From NCBI RefSeq assembly GCF_002812955.1, contig NZ_PFXK01000005.1, positions 237,013 through 301,012 on the forward strand: a stretch of DNA of 64,000 nt. The letters are read 5' to 3'. The notes under the pieces are model-generated. The model had not been told where the DNA came from and ran no database searches. It saw only the letters and a list, made by a program, of their open reading frames with translations. Of this stretch, positions 1-9,456 are shown piece by piece (the stretch's first letter is position 1; each line of letters begins with the position of its first letter). A program made the position numbers and the translations under genes. The stretch comes from Vibrio sp. HA2012 (lineage in GTDB: Bacteria; Pseudomonadota; Gammaproteobacteria; Enterobacterales; Vibrionaceae).

Positions 1-404
1 GTATCTTCTCTCAGCAGCAAATTCAAACGAGGAAATCGCTTGTTCACTTCCTGAACCAGATCACACAACAAAAAGGGGGCTATCGTCGGAATGCAGCCAA
101 GCCTGACCTCGCCTTCCATAACCTCTCCCTGACAGACTCTGGCCAGTTCAATCAGATCCTGTCCTTTTGTCAGTAATTCACGGCCATGAGACACAATTTT
201 TTCACCCACAGGAGTAAATACCAGCGGACTTCTTTTATCTTTCTTCTCATACAGGCTACAGCCGATAAGTTCTTCCAGATTCTGGATACCTTTACTCAGA
301 GTAGACTGACTGACAAAACAACGTTCAGCTGCATCGTTGAAATGGCGGGTTTCATGCAGGGTGATCAGGTAATGCAATTGCTTCAGGCTGGGCCATTTAT
401 TCAT
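1..404 (-). CDS. oxyR: OxyR-like LysR transcriptional regulator (5' part, cut by window start)
   Basis: The reverse strand encodes about 134 residues starting MNKWPSLKQLHYLITLHE. The N-terminal LysR winged helix-turn-helix is clear (ARCFVSQSTLSKGI-type recognition helix, residues about 25-50), and the beginning of the substrate domain follows (GCIPTIAPFLL). This N-terminal arrangement, with IPT-x-P-x-L at the start of the effector domain, resembles OxyR of gamma-proteobacteria, the peroxide sensor that controls antioxidant genes. The redox cysteines lie in the missing C-terminal part, so the OxyR assignment cannot be confirmed here. The gene diverges from the small transcription unit at 513-758, as oxyR diverges from a regulated partner in many species. 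Confidence 0.75.
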   Translation of the reverse strand, partial: MNKWPSLKQLHYLITLHETRHFNDAAERCFVSQSTLSKGIQNLEELIGCSLYEKKDKRSPLVFTPVGEKIVSHGRELLTKGQDLIELARVCQGEVMEGEVRLGCIPTIAPFLLCDLVQEVNKRFPRLNLLLRED

Positions 405-420
405 AGCAAATTTATCTGCC

Positions 421-520
421 GGTAAGTTAGTTAACAGAACGTCATAACCTTATCGATTTTTTCGATTATATCAATCTATTTAATTCGCTTTTTTGCCTGC
501 AGATATCTGTACTATAGTTT
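421..520. promoter_or_regulatory. Divergent promoter/operator region between oxyR-like gene and small transcript
   Basis: A -10-like TATAGT lies at 513-518 with only a weak -35 (TTGCCT or TTTTTG at 490-498), which suggests an activator-dependent promoter firing rightwards. Upstream is AT-rich DNA with an inverted repeat ATCGA-TTTTT-TCGAT at 452-466 and further ATAG/CTAT-like half sites to 479. The match to the four-part OxyR consensus is only partial. LysR regulators typically bind such divergent intervals, so an operator here is inferred from context. Confidence 0.4.
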
Positions 521-532
521 GCTTACGGAAAC

Positions 533-673
533 ATGCTGGTTACAAATTCTCTGGGTTTAACTGCACTAAAACCTCCAGAAACAAGCAGACATGTGGATGA
601 CCTAGCTCAAATAAATAAAGACACAAGTAGTAATTCGCCTGCGCTCAACAGGCGGTGGTTGGACAAATTATAA
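533..673 (+). CDS. Small ORF, 46 residues, unknown function
   Basis: An ATG at 533 opens 46 codons ending in TAA at 671-673, starting MLVTNSLGLTALKPPE and ending ALNRRWLDKL. It sits just after a promoter-like sequence and about 50 bases before a strong terminator, so it would be a self-contained transcription unit. The ribosome binding site is weak (ACGGAA seven bases upstream). The peptide is hydrophilic with no signal or membrane segment. An open frame of this length is not rare by chance, and the RNA is itself structured, so coding status is uncertain. No family is recognised. Confidence 0.4.
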   Translation: MLVTNSLGLTALKPPETSRHVDDLAQINKDTSSNSPALNRRWLDKL

Positions 674-724
674 AGCGATAAACGCACGCCAATCAGTTAG
701 TAAAGTAATTTAGTTAGCCAAGTC

Positions 725-758
725 AAAGCCCGGATGTTCGCATCCGGGCTTTCTTTAT
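725..758 (+). terminator. Rho-independent terminator with UUCG tetraloop
   Basis: Perfect 12-bp stem AAAGCCCGGATG (725-736) with CATCCGGGCTTT (741-752), closed by a TTCG loop and followed by a U-rich CTTTATG stretch. It ends the small transcript before btsS. Confidence 0.85.
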
Positions 759-815
759 GTATTTCAGGTAAGTTCGTATAAGATAAAACCATATAAACCG
801 ACAGGACGGCATAGC

Positions 816-2504
816 ATGGAATTGATCCTTTCTCTTCTGCAACAGATGAGTGTTTATCTGGTACTGGCTTATATGCTAAGTAAAACACCAGTATTTCTGC
901 CTCTGCTCAGTATTTCTTCCCGGTTAAGTCATAAACTGGCCTGCTATATCCTTTTTTCTCTTTTCTGTGTCATGGGAACCTATTTCGGTCTGGGGATTAA
1001 TGATGCCATTGCGAATACCCGGGCGATAGGAGCCGTAATGGGTGGATTGTTCGGTGGTCCGGTTGTCGGTTTTGCCGTCGGATTTACCGGAGGTATTCAC
1101 CGCTACACACTGGGAGGATTCACTGATGTAGCCTGTGCCTTATCAACAACGGCTGAAGGTATCATCGGCGGACTGCTGCACAGTTATCTGCTCAAACAAA
1201 ATAAAACCGAAAAGCTGTTTAATCCGGCCGTTGTCTTTTCTGTCACTCTGTTTGCCGAAGTCATTCAGATGTTGATCATACTGACCGTTGCTAAGCCCTT
1301 TACTCAGGCTTATTCTCTGGTTTCTGTTATTGCCGCCCCCATGATTATCGCCAACTCTGTCGGCGCAACACTGTTTATGAGTATTTTGCAGGACAGAAAA
1401 ACCATTTTTGAAAAATATTCAGCAACCTTTTCCCGTAGAGCACTGACCATTGCTGAACGTTCTGTCGGCATTTTGAGTGATGGTTTTAACTCTACAAATG
1501 CAAAAAAAATAGCCCGTATTGTGTATGAAGAAACCAATGTGGGAGCGGTTGCTATTACTGACAGAGAAAAGATCCTTGCCTTTATCGGTATCGGTGATGA
1601 TCACCATAAACCGGATACACCAATCTCATCACAATGTACTCTGAACTCTATTAATGAAAACCGCATCATCTATCTGGACGGAAAAGAAAATCCCTATCAG
1701 TGCTCTATTTCTCCACATTGCCGTCTGGCATCAGTTCTGATCATCCCACTGAAAGCCGGTGATCAGGTAGTCGGCAGCATAAAATTGTATGAGCCCAAAA
1801 GAAAACTGCTATCAACCATTAATATGTCTATGGCGGAAGGTATTGCCCAGTTGTTGTCCAGTCAGATCCTGTACGGTAATTACCAGCAACAACAAATGTT
1901 ATTGTCTCAGGCTGAAATCAAACTGCTGCATGCCCAGATCAACCCGCATTTTCTGTTTAATGCCCTGAATACCATCAGTGCTGTTATCCGTAAAGATCCG
2001 GATAAGGCCAGAGAACTCATCCAACATTTGTCGCATTTTTTCCGCAGCAACCTGAAACAAAATATCGATACTGTCACACTGAAAGAAGAACTCGCACACG
2101 TTAACGCCTATCTCACAATAGAAAAAGCCCGTTTTGCCGATCGACTGGAAGTCGAAGTAGATATTGCTGAAGAAAGTATGGACAGAAACCTGCCCAGCTT
2201 CACACTTCAGCCTCTGGTTGAAAATGCAATTAAACACGGTATATCACAGCTATTAAGTGATGGTGTGATTAAAATTTACAGCCGGGCTGTAGCGCAGGGG
2301 ACTGAAATTGTGGTCGAAGACAATGCAGGAACATACGAAGAAGCTGATGAAAACCACACAGGTCTGGGAATGCAAATTGTGAGCAAACGTCTGGCTAACT
2401 ATTTCGGCACAAATGCAATCCTGAAAACAGAATTTAAAAAGGATCAGTTTACCCGAATGAGTTTTATTATTCCCACTCCGAATACAACACAAACAGAACA
2501 TTAA
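816..2504 (+). CDS. btsS: Sensor histidine kinase BtsS (LytS/YehU family)
   Basis: A 562-residue inner-membrane sensor kinase very close in length and sequence to E. coli BtsS (YehU, 561 residues), the high-affinity pyruvate sensor. The N-terminal 200 residues form the 5TM LytS-type module (segments such as TRAIGAVMGGLFGGPVVG). A GAF domain follows at about 220-360 (VGAVAITDREKILAFIGIGDDHH), then the LytS-type kinase with phospho-acceptor His378 in PHFLFNALNTI and an N-box LVENAIKHG near residue 468. AGGA lies eight bases before the ATG. The stop is nine bases before btsR, so the two form an operon. It is expected to phosphorylate BtsR on external pyruvate. Confidence 0.93.
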   Translation: MELILSLLQQMSVYLVLAYMLSKTPVFLPLLSISSRLSHKLACYILFSLFCVMGTYFGLGINDAIANTRAIGAVMGGLFGGPVVGFAVGFTGGIHRYTLGGFTDVACALSTTAEGIIGGLLHSYLLKQNKTEKLFNPAVVFSVTLFAEVIQMLIILTVAKPFTQAYSLVSVIAAPMIIANSVGATLFMSILQDRKTIFEKYSATFSRRALTIAERSVGILSDGFNSTNAKKIARIVYEETNVGAVAITDREKILAFIGIGDDHHKPDTPISSQCTLNSINENRIIYLDGKENPYQCSISPHCRLASVLIIPLKAGDQVVGSIKLYEPKRKLLSTINMSMAEGIAQLLSSQILYGNYQQQQMLLSQAEIKLLHAQINPHFLFNALNTISAVIRKDPDKARELIQHLSHFFRSNLKQNIDTVTLKEELAHVNAYLTIEKARFADRLEVEVDIAEESMDRNLPSFTLQPLVENAIKHGISQLLSDGVIKIYSRAVAQGTEIVVEDNAGTYEEADENHTGLGMQIVSKRLANYFGTNAILKTEFKKDQFTRMSFIIPTPNTTQTEH

Positions 2505-2513
2505 AGGCTTATT

Positions 2514-3242
2514 ATGCTGACAGCATTAATTATTGATGATGAACGCCTCGCCCGGGAGGAACTCATTGAATTATTACAGGAAACCAAAGAGTTCAACATC
2601 GTCGGTGAAGCAGGAAATGCCGTTGATGGGTTGAAAAAAATACACACCTTAAAGCCTGATGTGGTCTTTCTTGATATCCAAATGCCCCAGCTAACGGGCA
2701 TTGATATGCTCGCTATGCTAGATCCGGATACTATGCCACAAGTTGTGTTTATCACGGCTTTCGACCAGTATGCCATTCAGGCTTTTGAAGACAACGCCTT
2801 TGATTATCTGCTGAAACCTATCGAACCACAACGCCTGTCAAAAACCATTTGCAGGCTGGTAAAACAGCATAAAATCTCTACGATACCGGATATCTCTGTG
2901 CTGACCCAAAATAATCTGGAACAAATCCCCTGTGCCGGACATAACCGCATTATGCTGATCCCGGCTCCGGAAGTAGAATGTGCATTCAGTGACATCAGCG
3001 GCGTACACATTCGGACTGCAACACAAACAGCCACCAGCCAGTTAACCCTGAAAACTCTGGAAGAAAAAACAGCCTTGATTCGCTGCCACCGCCAGTATCT
3101 GGTAAACCTGAAGGCCATCAAAGAGATAAAGCTATTGGAAAATGGTCTGGCTGAAATTATCAGCCAAAATAACAATACCATTCCGGTCAGCCGCCGACAT
3201 TTGAAAGAATTAAAGGAAAAACTGGGGATTGTCCAACATTGA
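2514..3242 (+). CDS. btsR: LytTR response regulator BtsR
   Basis: A 242-residue response regulator with a receiver domain (acidic pocket Asp8/Asp9, phospho-acceptor Asp54 in VVFLDIQMP, Lys101 in LLKPIEP) and a C-terminal LytTR DNA-binding domain from about residue 140 (IRCHRQYLVNLKAI, PVSRRHLKELKE). E. coli BtsR (YehT, 239 residues) activates the pyruvate transporter gene btsT by binding two direct repeats. A matching direct repeat occurs upstream of the cstA-type gene at 9326-9353 in this window, which makes that gene a candidate target. Directly downstream of btsS. Confidence 0.92.
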   Translation: MLTALIIDDERLAREELIELLQETKEFNIVGEAGNAVDGLKKIHTLKPDVVFLDIQMPQLTGIDMLAMLDPDTMPQVVFITAFDQYAIQAFEDNAFDYLLKPIEPQRLSKTICRLVKQHKISTIPDISVLTQNNLEQIPCAGHNRIMLIPAPEVECAFSDISGVHIRTATQTATSQLTLKTLEEKTALIRCHRQYLVNLKAIKEIKLLENGLAEIISQNNNTIPVSRRHLKELKEKLGIVQH

Positions 3243-3325
3243 AAATATGACCTTCATTTTTCCCCTTAACCTCTCCCCCTTCCTTCGTAATACTGTATAT
3301 CCGGCTTACGATTTTAAAATAAAAG

Positions 3326-3362
3326 AGCACAACCGATGGCATAACCCAGCAGTCGTGCTGTT
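3326..3362 (-). terminator. Terminator of the LPP20/DUF4384 operon
   Basis: Reverse-strand stem AGCACGAC / GTTGTGCT (3352-3359 with 3326-3333, one G-U pair) with a long loop, followed on the minus strand by CTTTTATTTT. It lies just beyond the stop at 3371. The long loop makes it a moderate call. Confidence 0.5.
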
Positions 3363-3370
3363 AGAGCGAG

Positions 3371-3991
3371 CTAGTTTTTATTGCGTTCTCTTAGCTCTAT
3401 GATCTTTTGTGCCATCTCTTCATGCGATTTTTCTGCCTGGAATTTCTGCCACGCGGCTTCATCATTAGCCATGCTGGTACGAATAGCATTTTGTGTTGTC
3501 GCAACAAGATGTTCTTCATCAATAGCGACCCATACATAAACTTCACCTTCAGGGCCAATAATTCGGCGAACAACACGTGAACCCATTAAAGATTCATCTG
3601 TTATGGATTGAGAAGTACTGGATGCAGCAGCATCAATTGTTTCCCTGCTTGCCACACCGCTTGTACCAAGGTAATTCTTGACCATGTTACTAATCTGGGT
3701 TCTGATATTTTGTGCAAGCTCTACGCGGGCAGCAAGTGTCGCCTGTTGCATCATGTAATTCATACCAGCATCTGATTTAGGCGCAGACCCGCGGCCTGTA
3801 ACAACAAAATTATCAATAGCACCAGTACAAAAGAATTCCGGAGCTTCTGTTTTACCATCGTCAAATGTACACCAACTCTTATCTACAGATTGGTTCGTTG
3901 TTGCTTTTCCCTGTACCTCATCTGAAGTACTGCTACATGCACTTATGGCTCCAGCACAAATAAGAGCGAAAAGAGACTTGCTTACTTTCAT
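3371..3991 (-). CDS. LPP20-family lipoprotein
   Basis: About 206 residues from the ATG at 3991; a GTG nine bases earlier overlaps the AAGGTGG ribosome binding site and is less likely. A type II signal peptide ends in ISAC-S-S (Cys19), so the mature protein is probably lipidated. The middle carries the LPP20-type segment (IDNFVVTGRGSAP, then AARVELAQNIRTQISNMV) and a C-terminal charged helix (EEMAQKIIELRERNKN). LPP20 family members include Helicobacter LPP20 and the Vibrio flagellar lipoprotein FlgP. No flagellar genes are nearby, so a flagellar role is only a possibility. It follows the DUF4384-type gene by 36 bases, probably co-transcribed. Confidence 0.75.
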   Translation of the reverse strand: MKVSKSLFALICAGAISACSSTSDEVQGKATTNQSVDKSWCTFDDGKTEAPEFFCTGAIDNFVVTGRGSAPKSDAGMNYMMQQATLAARVELAQNIRTQISNMVKNYLGTSGVASRETIDAAASSTSQSITDESLMGSRVVRRIIGPEGEVYVWVAIDEEHLVATTQNAIRTSMANDEAAWQKFQAEKSHEEMAQKIIELRERNKN

Positions 3992-4027
3992 TTTATCCAC
4001 CTTATTTATTTCTTAGTTAAAAACTTA

Positions 4028-5428
4028 TTAATTATTTTCTGTTGTAAACAATAACACTGATTCTGAATTATCTGATTCAACCTGTTTGACCTTTTTAAGT
4101 CCACGAGTCATTTTTACACCTTGCTCTATTTTATCAGAAATCACATAATAACCACTATTTGACATATAACTATAAGATGGTAAAAAACCCACAAAATCAT
4201 TAGTTGATGCCATTAGCTGAATACTTTCCAATCCAAAAGGTTCCTCAACAACAAATTCACCTAGTGAAACCCATTTATTGATATCATCTGCATTTATAAA
4301 TCCTATAAAATGACGATCGCCCAATGCATCGTTTAACTCGATAAGATAAGATTGCTCTATTTCTGAATTTTTAGTATGTCCTACAATATAAAAATATCCT
4401 GGACGATTCATTTTCATTAATAGTTCGACTTCCTCACCACTCTTAAATACAAGATTACGAAACCCTTTATTAGTGGCAATACTTGTTTTAAATTCACTGG
4501 AGACCGCGTATCCATTGTGAAGCAATTTATCAAAATCTGGAGCAAGAGGTGTAGTTCTATAATTTGAGTAGCTTTCTGGTAACAAACTTATGACCACCGA
4601 CTGAATTGTATTGCCTTTTTTATCAGAGAGATTGTAGTTAACTCTTATCCCTGATTTGTTTTCTATATAACCACCTTCAAGAATATAGCTGGCAACGTCT
4701 CTATTATTAATCGATTTAATCTGAGTTCGAAGTTCATCTGCCAATGCAGATGCAAATGGTGTAATTTCCCGAGAATTAGCAAGAGAAACAGGTTCTATAT
4801 ATATTCCATTTTGTTTAAATTTTCGAGAAATAACTTTTGCTGCCACATATAAACTGGTAACAGAGTCTTCAAGTTCAATTATTTGAGAGTTTATTTGTTG
4901 AATAGTTACAGATGGTTTAATAGAACTGGTGTTTTTCTCTGAAATAAAACGAGTAACAAAACTGAGTTTTTCATATTGATCCAGTTCAGTAAGTATAGAA
5001 TATAAAATATCAATTTGTGCATTTTGATCAATTAATGATAATGATAAATACTTATCATCTATATTTTTTACTTTATTCTTAATTTCAGTTTCATACAGTG
5101 GAAGTACTTTTTCCGTATCTAACAATGCAGAGCAAAGATGACTCTGTGAAGTTTTATTACATAAGTATTTTACGCCAAGAACCGGGATGTTCGTTGTGGT
5201 ATTTGCCTGAAAAATAAAGTCATCAGTCCCCTTGCTGTCCTGATAAGAAGACGATTTACTTTCTACATTTACATATATGTTATTCGCTAAAGCGGCTACT
5301 GCTGCCACTCTGGCTTGTTCTACAGTGTCTCCGTAACCCTCTCCTTCAAGAATATCAGCACGCAATGAATTAGTTGCACCCACCCCACAGATAAGTATAA
5401 GAATGGAGAATATAAGACCCTTTTTCAT
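4028..5428 (-). CDS. Exported protein with LPP20-like N-terminus and DUF4384-like C-terminal region
   Basis: 466 residues from the ATG at 5428, with AAAGG about ten bases upstream (a GTG three bases earlier is the longer alternative). A cleavable signal peptide (ILILICGVGATNSLRA) leads into an LPP20-like stretch (ILEGEGYGDTVEQARVAAVAALANNI). A long middle region follows, then a DUF4384-like module around residues 325-420 (SGEEVELLMKMNRPGYFYIVGHT, later LGEFVVEEPFGLESIQLMAST). Such proteins are periplasmic or surface-linked; the molecular function is unknown. The gene is visibly more AT-rich than its neighbours, which hints at transfer. It is first in a two-gene unit with the LPP20 lipoprotein. 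Confidence 0.7.
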   Translation of the reverse strand: MKKGLIFSILILICGVGATNSLRADILEGEGYGDTVEQARVAAVAALANNIYVNVESKSSSYQDSKGTDDFIFQANTTTNIPVLGVKYLCNKTSQSHLCSALLDTEKVLPLYETEIKNKVKNIDDKYLSLSLIDQNAQIDILYSILTELDQYEKLSFVTRFISEKNTSSIKPSVTIQQINSQIIELEDSVTSLYVAAKVISRKFKQNGIYIEPVSLANSREITPFASALADELRTQIKSINNRDVASYILEGGYIENKSGIRVNYNLSDKKGNTIQSVVISLLPESYSNYRTTPLAPDFDKLLHNGYAVSSEFKTSIATNKGFRNLVFKSGEEVELLMKMNRPGYFYIVGHTKNSEIEQSYLIELNDALGDRHFIGFINADDINKWVSLGEFVVEEPFGLESIQLMASTNDFVGFLPSYSYMSNSGYYVISDKIEQGVKMTRGLKKVKQVESDNSESVLLFTTENN

Positions 5429-5431
5429 CAC

Positions 5432-5762
5432 ATCAGTACCTTTGAATGTGCGTTATCATGCCTGAACATCAAAAAGGAACGTAAGACACTAATAAGTAAT
5501 AGTAATTTTAGACAATGCATGAATTTCCTTTTTCTTGTTACCCTTAAGTACAATTAATATTATTGTGTCAATCAATATTAACTTCTGTATTGATACCGGT
5601 CATACAAATACTGAATACTTATTATTCTGCTACTTTACTATATTAGCTTTCGTTTAAAAGAACTGAAGAAAAAATTTAAAGATCAAGTAAAGTCAGAAAA
5701 GTACATAAGTATAGCTAATCATTCCGTAATTTTTCTAAAAAATATCAACAAAATATTCGTAC
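5432..5762. other. AT-rich intergenic region between nagZ and the DUF4384-type operon
   Basis: About 330 AT-rich bases. It should contain the promoter of the leftward DUF4384/LPP20 operon and the 3' end of the nagZ transcript. I see no convincing terminator, small ORF with a ribosome binding site, or operator. Confidence 0.5.
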
Positions 5763-6749
5763 TCACAGTTCTGCCAGTCTAGCTGCAACCTCTCTGGCAT
5801 CCTTCCACGGCAAAGATATTGTTAGTTCAGATAAAGTAACATTCTTCTGCTTTATCAGACAGGCTGCCTGCGGCACTTCGGTAGCCGGCAGGTTATCCAG
5901 AACTTCGATGCTGGATGTTCGGTTATTACACAACAGCAACATATCACATCCGGCATCCAGCGACTGTTGTGCCCGCTCAGAAGGTGTCCCCATAATGCTT
6001 GCACCTTCCATATTCAGATCATCGGAAAAAACAATACCTTTAAAACCTAACGTCTGACGTAATACTTTCTGTAACCAATATGGAGAGCCACTTGCTGGAC
6101 GGTCATCATAATACGGATAAATTACATGAGCAGGCATCAGGGCATCCAACATGCCAGACTCTATCTGAGCCTTAAACACCGCCATGTCTGTCGCCAGAAT
6201 ATCGCTGCGTTCGTCGTACGGTGTTTCAAGATGAGAATCGGCTATCACTCCGCCATGCCCGGGAAAATGTTTCCCCGTCGTTGCCATACCCATATGTTTC
6301 ATACCACTCATAAAAGCAGAGCTGTAACGAACAATATCAGAGACACTTTCACCGAATGCCCGGTTACCTATCGCCTTACAGGAAAAACCTTTATCCAGTA
6401 CAGGAGCAAAGCTGAGGTCGACATCATGCGCAATCAGTTCCGCAGCCATCAGCCAGCCCATTTGTTCTGCCACCTCATCACTCAGATTATTACGAACAAA
6501 TACATCCATAGCCGGTAAACGGGAAAATCCATCCCGGAAACGCTGTACCCGTCCACCTTCCTGATCAACACCAATAAGCATCGGGCCTCTGGCTGCTTTG
6601 CGGATCGACTGATTCAGAGCAATCAATTGTTCACTGTCATAGTAATTACGCGAGAAATGAATCACACCTCCTACCGTAGGATGCTGCAATATTTCTTTCT
6701 CTTCGGCAGTCAGCTCATACCCTTCCAAATCAATCCAAAGTGGTCCCAT
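5763..6749 (-). CDS. nagZ: Beta-N-acetylhexosaminidase NagZ
   Basis: 328 residues, family GH3, cytoplasmic enzyme of peptidoglycan recycling that removes GlcNAc from 1,6-anhydro-muropeptides. The signature KHFPGHG is at 160-166, the catalytic dyad loop DSH at 171-173, and the nucleophile Asp lies in [10 protein letters not shown] (243/244). [12 protein letters not shown] (60-71) is the substrate-side motif. Length is close to E. coli NagZ (341). It diverges from anmK, and both act on the same recycling products, so the 6750-6840 interval is a shared promoter region. Confidence 0.95.
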   Translation of the reverse strand: MGPLWIDLEGYELTAEEKEILQHPTVGGVIHFSRNYYDSEQLIALNQSIRKAARGPMLIGVDQEGGRVQRFRDGFSRLPAMDVFVRNNLSDEVAEQMGWLMAAELIAHDVDLSFAPVLDKGFSCKAIGNRAFGESVSDIVRYSSAFMSGMKHMGMATTGKHFPGHGGVIADSHLETPYDERSDILATDMAVFKAQIESGMLDALMPAHVIYPYYDDRPASGSPYWLQKVLRQTLGFKGIVFSDDLNMEGASIMGTPSERAQQSLDAGCDMLLLCNNRTSSIEVLDNLPATEVPQAACLIKQKNVTLSELTISLPWKDAREVAARLAEL

Positions 6750-6840
6750 TACATTCTCCGGGTGTATCTTATGAATAAGTGCAGGATATTCTGATTATTT
6801 TTGCTTTACAATGGCGAGACTAATTTTCAGGAGAACCTGT

Positions 6841-7956
6841 ATGAGCGCAGCAGAACTTTATATCGGTGTAATGTCCGGCACCAGTATGGACGGTGTGGAT
6901 ACCGCACTGGTTAGTATAGATGAGCACAGCACAAAGCTAATACAGCATGATTTCTTCCCAATGCAGGATCCTCTCCGTCAGTCAGTACTGGATCTTTGCC
7001 TCAGCCAGCAAACCAGCTTGCAACAAGTTGGAGAGATTGATCATCAGCTGGGTCACCTATTTGCTGATGCCGTACTACAACTACTGGAAAAATCAGGCTA
7101 CCGGGCAAATGACATAAAAGCGATAGGTTGCCACGGACAAACCGTCTACCACCTGCCACAAGGCCAGTATCCTTTTACGATGCAACTAGGAGATGCCAAT
7201 ATCATGGCAGTAAAAACAGGGATCACCACAATCGCTGATTTTCGCAGAAAAGATATGGCACTGGGTGGACAAGGAGCCCCGCTGGTTCCTGCCTTTCACC
7301 AGACTATTTTCCCTGCTCAGGATTCGACGGTTGTGGTACTGAATATCGGGGGGATTGCTAATATTTCAGTGATGCAGCCGGATATGCCGGTAATTGGCTA
7401 TGATACCGGGCCAGGAAATATACTGCTCGATGCATGGATCCAACAAATACAGGGCAAAAAATATGATGCTGATGCCCGCTTCGCCCTGTCAGGTAAAGTT
7501 ATTCCTGAACTGTTAACAAGACTGACCCAGGATCCGTTTTTTTCTCAGCCAGCCCCTAAAAGTTCCGGCCGGGAACACTTTAATCTTAACTGGTTACAGA
7601 CTCATCTGAGGCATTTTCCTCAACATTTACCCGCAGAAGATATTCAGGCAACACTGGCTGAATTAACCACTCAAACTATCGTTTCTGACATTGACAAATT
7701 CTGTTCTGGATTGCACCCTGAATTGCTTGTCTGTGGAGGTGGAGCAAATAACCCATTATTAATGAATAAGTTAATAGAAAAACTTCCACAATGGACAGTA
7801 GCAAAAACCACTGAAAAAGGAGTTGATGGGGATTATATGGAAGCGATTGCCTTTGCCTGGCTTGCCCAGCGACGTGTACATCAACTCCCCAGCAATCTGC
7901 CCGAAGTAACCGGCGCAGTAAAACCTGTTTCATTGGGCGTGATCTACCCGGCATGA
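6841..7956 (+). CDS. anmK: Anhydro-N-acetylmuramic acid kinase AnmK
   Basis: 371 residues from the ATG at 6841, chosen because AGGAG lies eight bases upstream and the protein then begins MSAAELYIGVMSGTSMDGVD, matching E. coli AnmK (369 residues). It phosphorylates and opens 1,6-anhydroMurNAc to MurNAc-6-phosphate. The ATP-binding GVMSGTSMDG loop, GCHGQTVYHLP and the VCGGGANNP segment of the ASKHA fold are present. The stop is 16 bases before murQ, whose product takes the next step. Confidence 0.95.
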   Translation: MSAAELYIGVMSGTSMDGVDTALVSIDEHSTKLIQHDFFPMQDPLRQSVLDLCLSQQTSLQQVGEIDHQLGHLFADAVLQLLEKSGYRANDIKAIGCHGQTVYHLPQGQYPFTMQLGDANIMAVKTGITTIADFRRKDMALGGQGAPLVPAFHQTIFPAQDSTVVVLNIGGIANISVMQPDMPVIGYDTGPGNILLDAWIQQIQGKKYDADARFALSGKVIPELLTRLTQDPFFSQPAPKSSGREHFNLNWLQTHLRHFPQHLPAEDIQATLAELTTQTIVSDIDKFCSGLHPELLVCGGGANNPLLMNKLIEKLPQWTVAKTTEKGVDGDYMEAIAFAWLAQRRVHQLPSNLPEVTGAVKPVSLGVIYPA

Positions 7957-7966
7957 CAAGGAATAA

Positions 7967-8890
<924 letters not shown>

Positions 8891-8900
8891 CTGCACAGAG

Positions 8901-9239
8901 CTATCTGGATTCATTCCAGCCCCGTTTCCATTCCATACGAAACTTCTGAGCAAATTCAGTACCTTCACAAACCCCTTCATAATACTGCCCGGATAAACCT
9001 ATCTGATAGGCAACATCCGGGTTACAGTATTCCTGAATTCCCCGTATATAGCCCTGATCATATTCTGCATGATTTGCCTGACCAAACTCTCTTAGCTGGC
9101 TGTAAGAGCGTGCATGTCTGCCTTTAATGCCATCCCGGTAACCGATGTCGAACCAGTCCGAATCTTCGGTCTGTATATCAGTGACACTACACCCACCGAG
9201 TAACAAGACCGTAAACAGAGCCACTTCTGTCCTTTTCAT
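8901..9239 (-). CDS. DUF2799-type lipoprotein
   Basis: 112 residues with a lipobox LLGGC (Cys17) after a short hydrophobic signal, so predicted lipidated. The mature part is rich in Gly/Tyr/Glu with the repeated pattern DIGYRDGIKG, YDQGYIRGI, YQIGLSGQYYEG and WKRGWNESR, which fits the DUF2799 family. Function unknown. It converges on murQ with ten bases between the stops. Confidence 0.75.
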   Translation of the reverse strand: MKRTEVALFTVLLLGGCSVTDIQTEDSDWFDIGYRDGIKGRHARSYSQLREFGQANHAEYDQGYIRGIQEYCNPDVAYQIGLSGQYYEGVCEGTEFAQKFRMEWKRGWNESR

Positions 9240-9325
9240 ATTAATGCCTTTAGTTACATTAAGTTATAGATTGAGTCTAACACCAAACTCTCGTTTCTGC
9301 CGCCGGATAACCAAGAAAAAAACAA

Positions 9326-9353
9326 ACCATTTATATTTCTATCAGACCATTTA
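9326..9353 (+). promoter_or_regulatory. LytTR-type direct repeat, candidate BtsR operator of cstA
   Basis: Two exact copies of ACCATTTA at 9326-9333 and 9346-9353 stand 20 bases apart start to start (12-base spacer) and are followed by similar (T/A)AT flanks. E. coli BtsR binds two ACC(G/A)CT(C/T)A repeats with a 13-base spacer, and LytTR regulators in general use direct repeats two helical turns apart. Each repeat matches that consensus at seven of eight positions. The pair lies about 100 bases before the cstA start. Confidence 0.6.
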
Positions 9354-9456
9354 AATCCATATATTGCCACTGACTATAGAAGCAGATGAAGCCATTCACC
9401 CGCTCATTTATTCTGAACCTGCAACAAATCCCTTTTATTAACGTGAGACTTTTATT

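Larger units (their letters stand above)
524..758 (+). ncRNA. Candidate structured small transcript opposite oxyR (contains a 46-codon ORF)
   Basis: A transcript from about 524 to the terminator at 725-752 is predicted by the -10 at 513-518. Several local helices can be drawn by hand: an arm in which CATG-CTG-GTT (532-541) pairs with AAC-AAG-CAG-A-CATG downstream, enclosing CTGG-GTTT/AAAC-CCAG; a perfect hairpin CGCCTG-CGCTCAA-CAGGCG (about 638-656); and a stem TGGTTGG/CCAATCA enclosing GCG-ATAAA-CGC. It does not match OxyS, RyhB, Qrr, Spot 42, 6S or tmRNA sequences as I remember them. It could be an sRNA, an mRNA for the small ORF, or both. Confidence 0.45.

Noticed and set aside
524..758. 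Identification of the small transcript as OxyS
   Set aside because: Only position and a terminator are shared; the sequence and length differ from E. coli OxyS as I know it.
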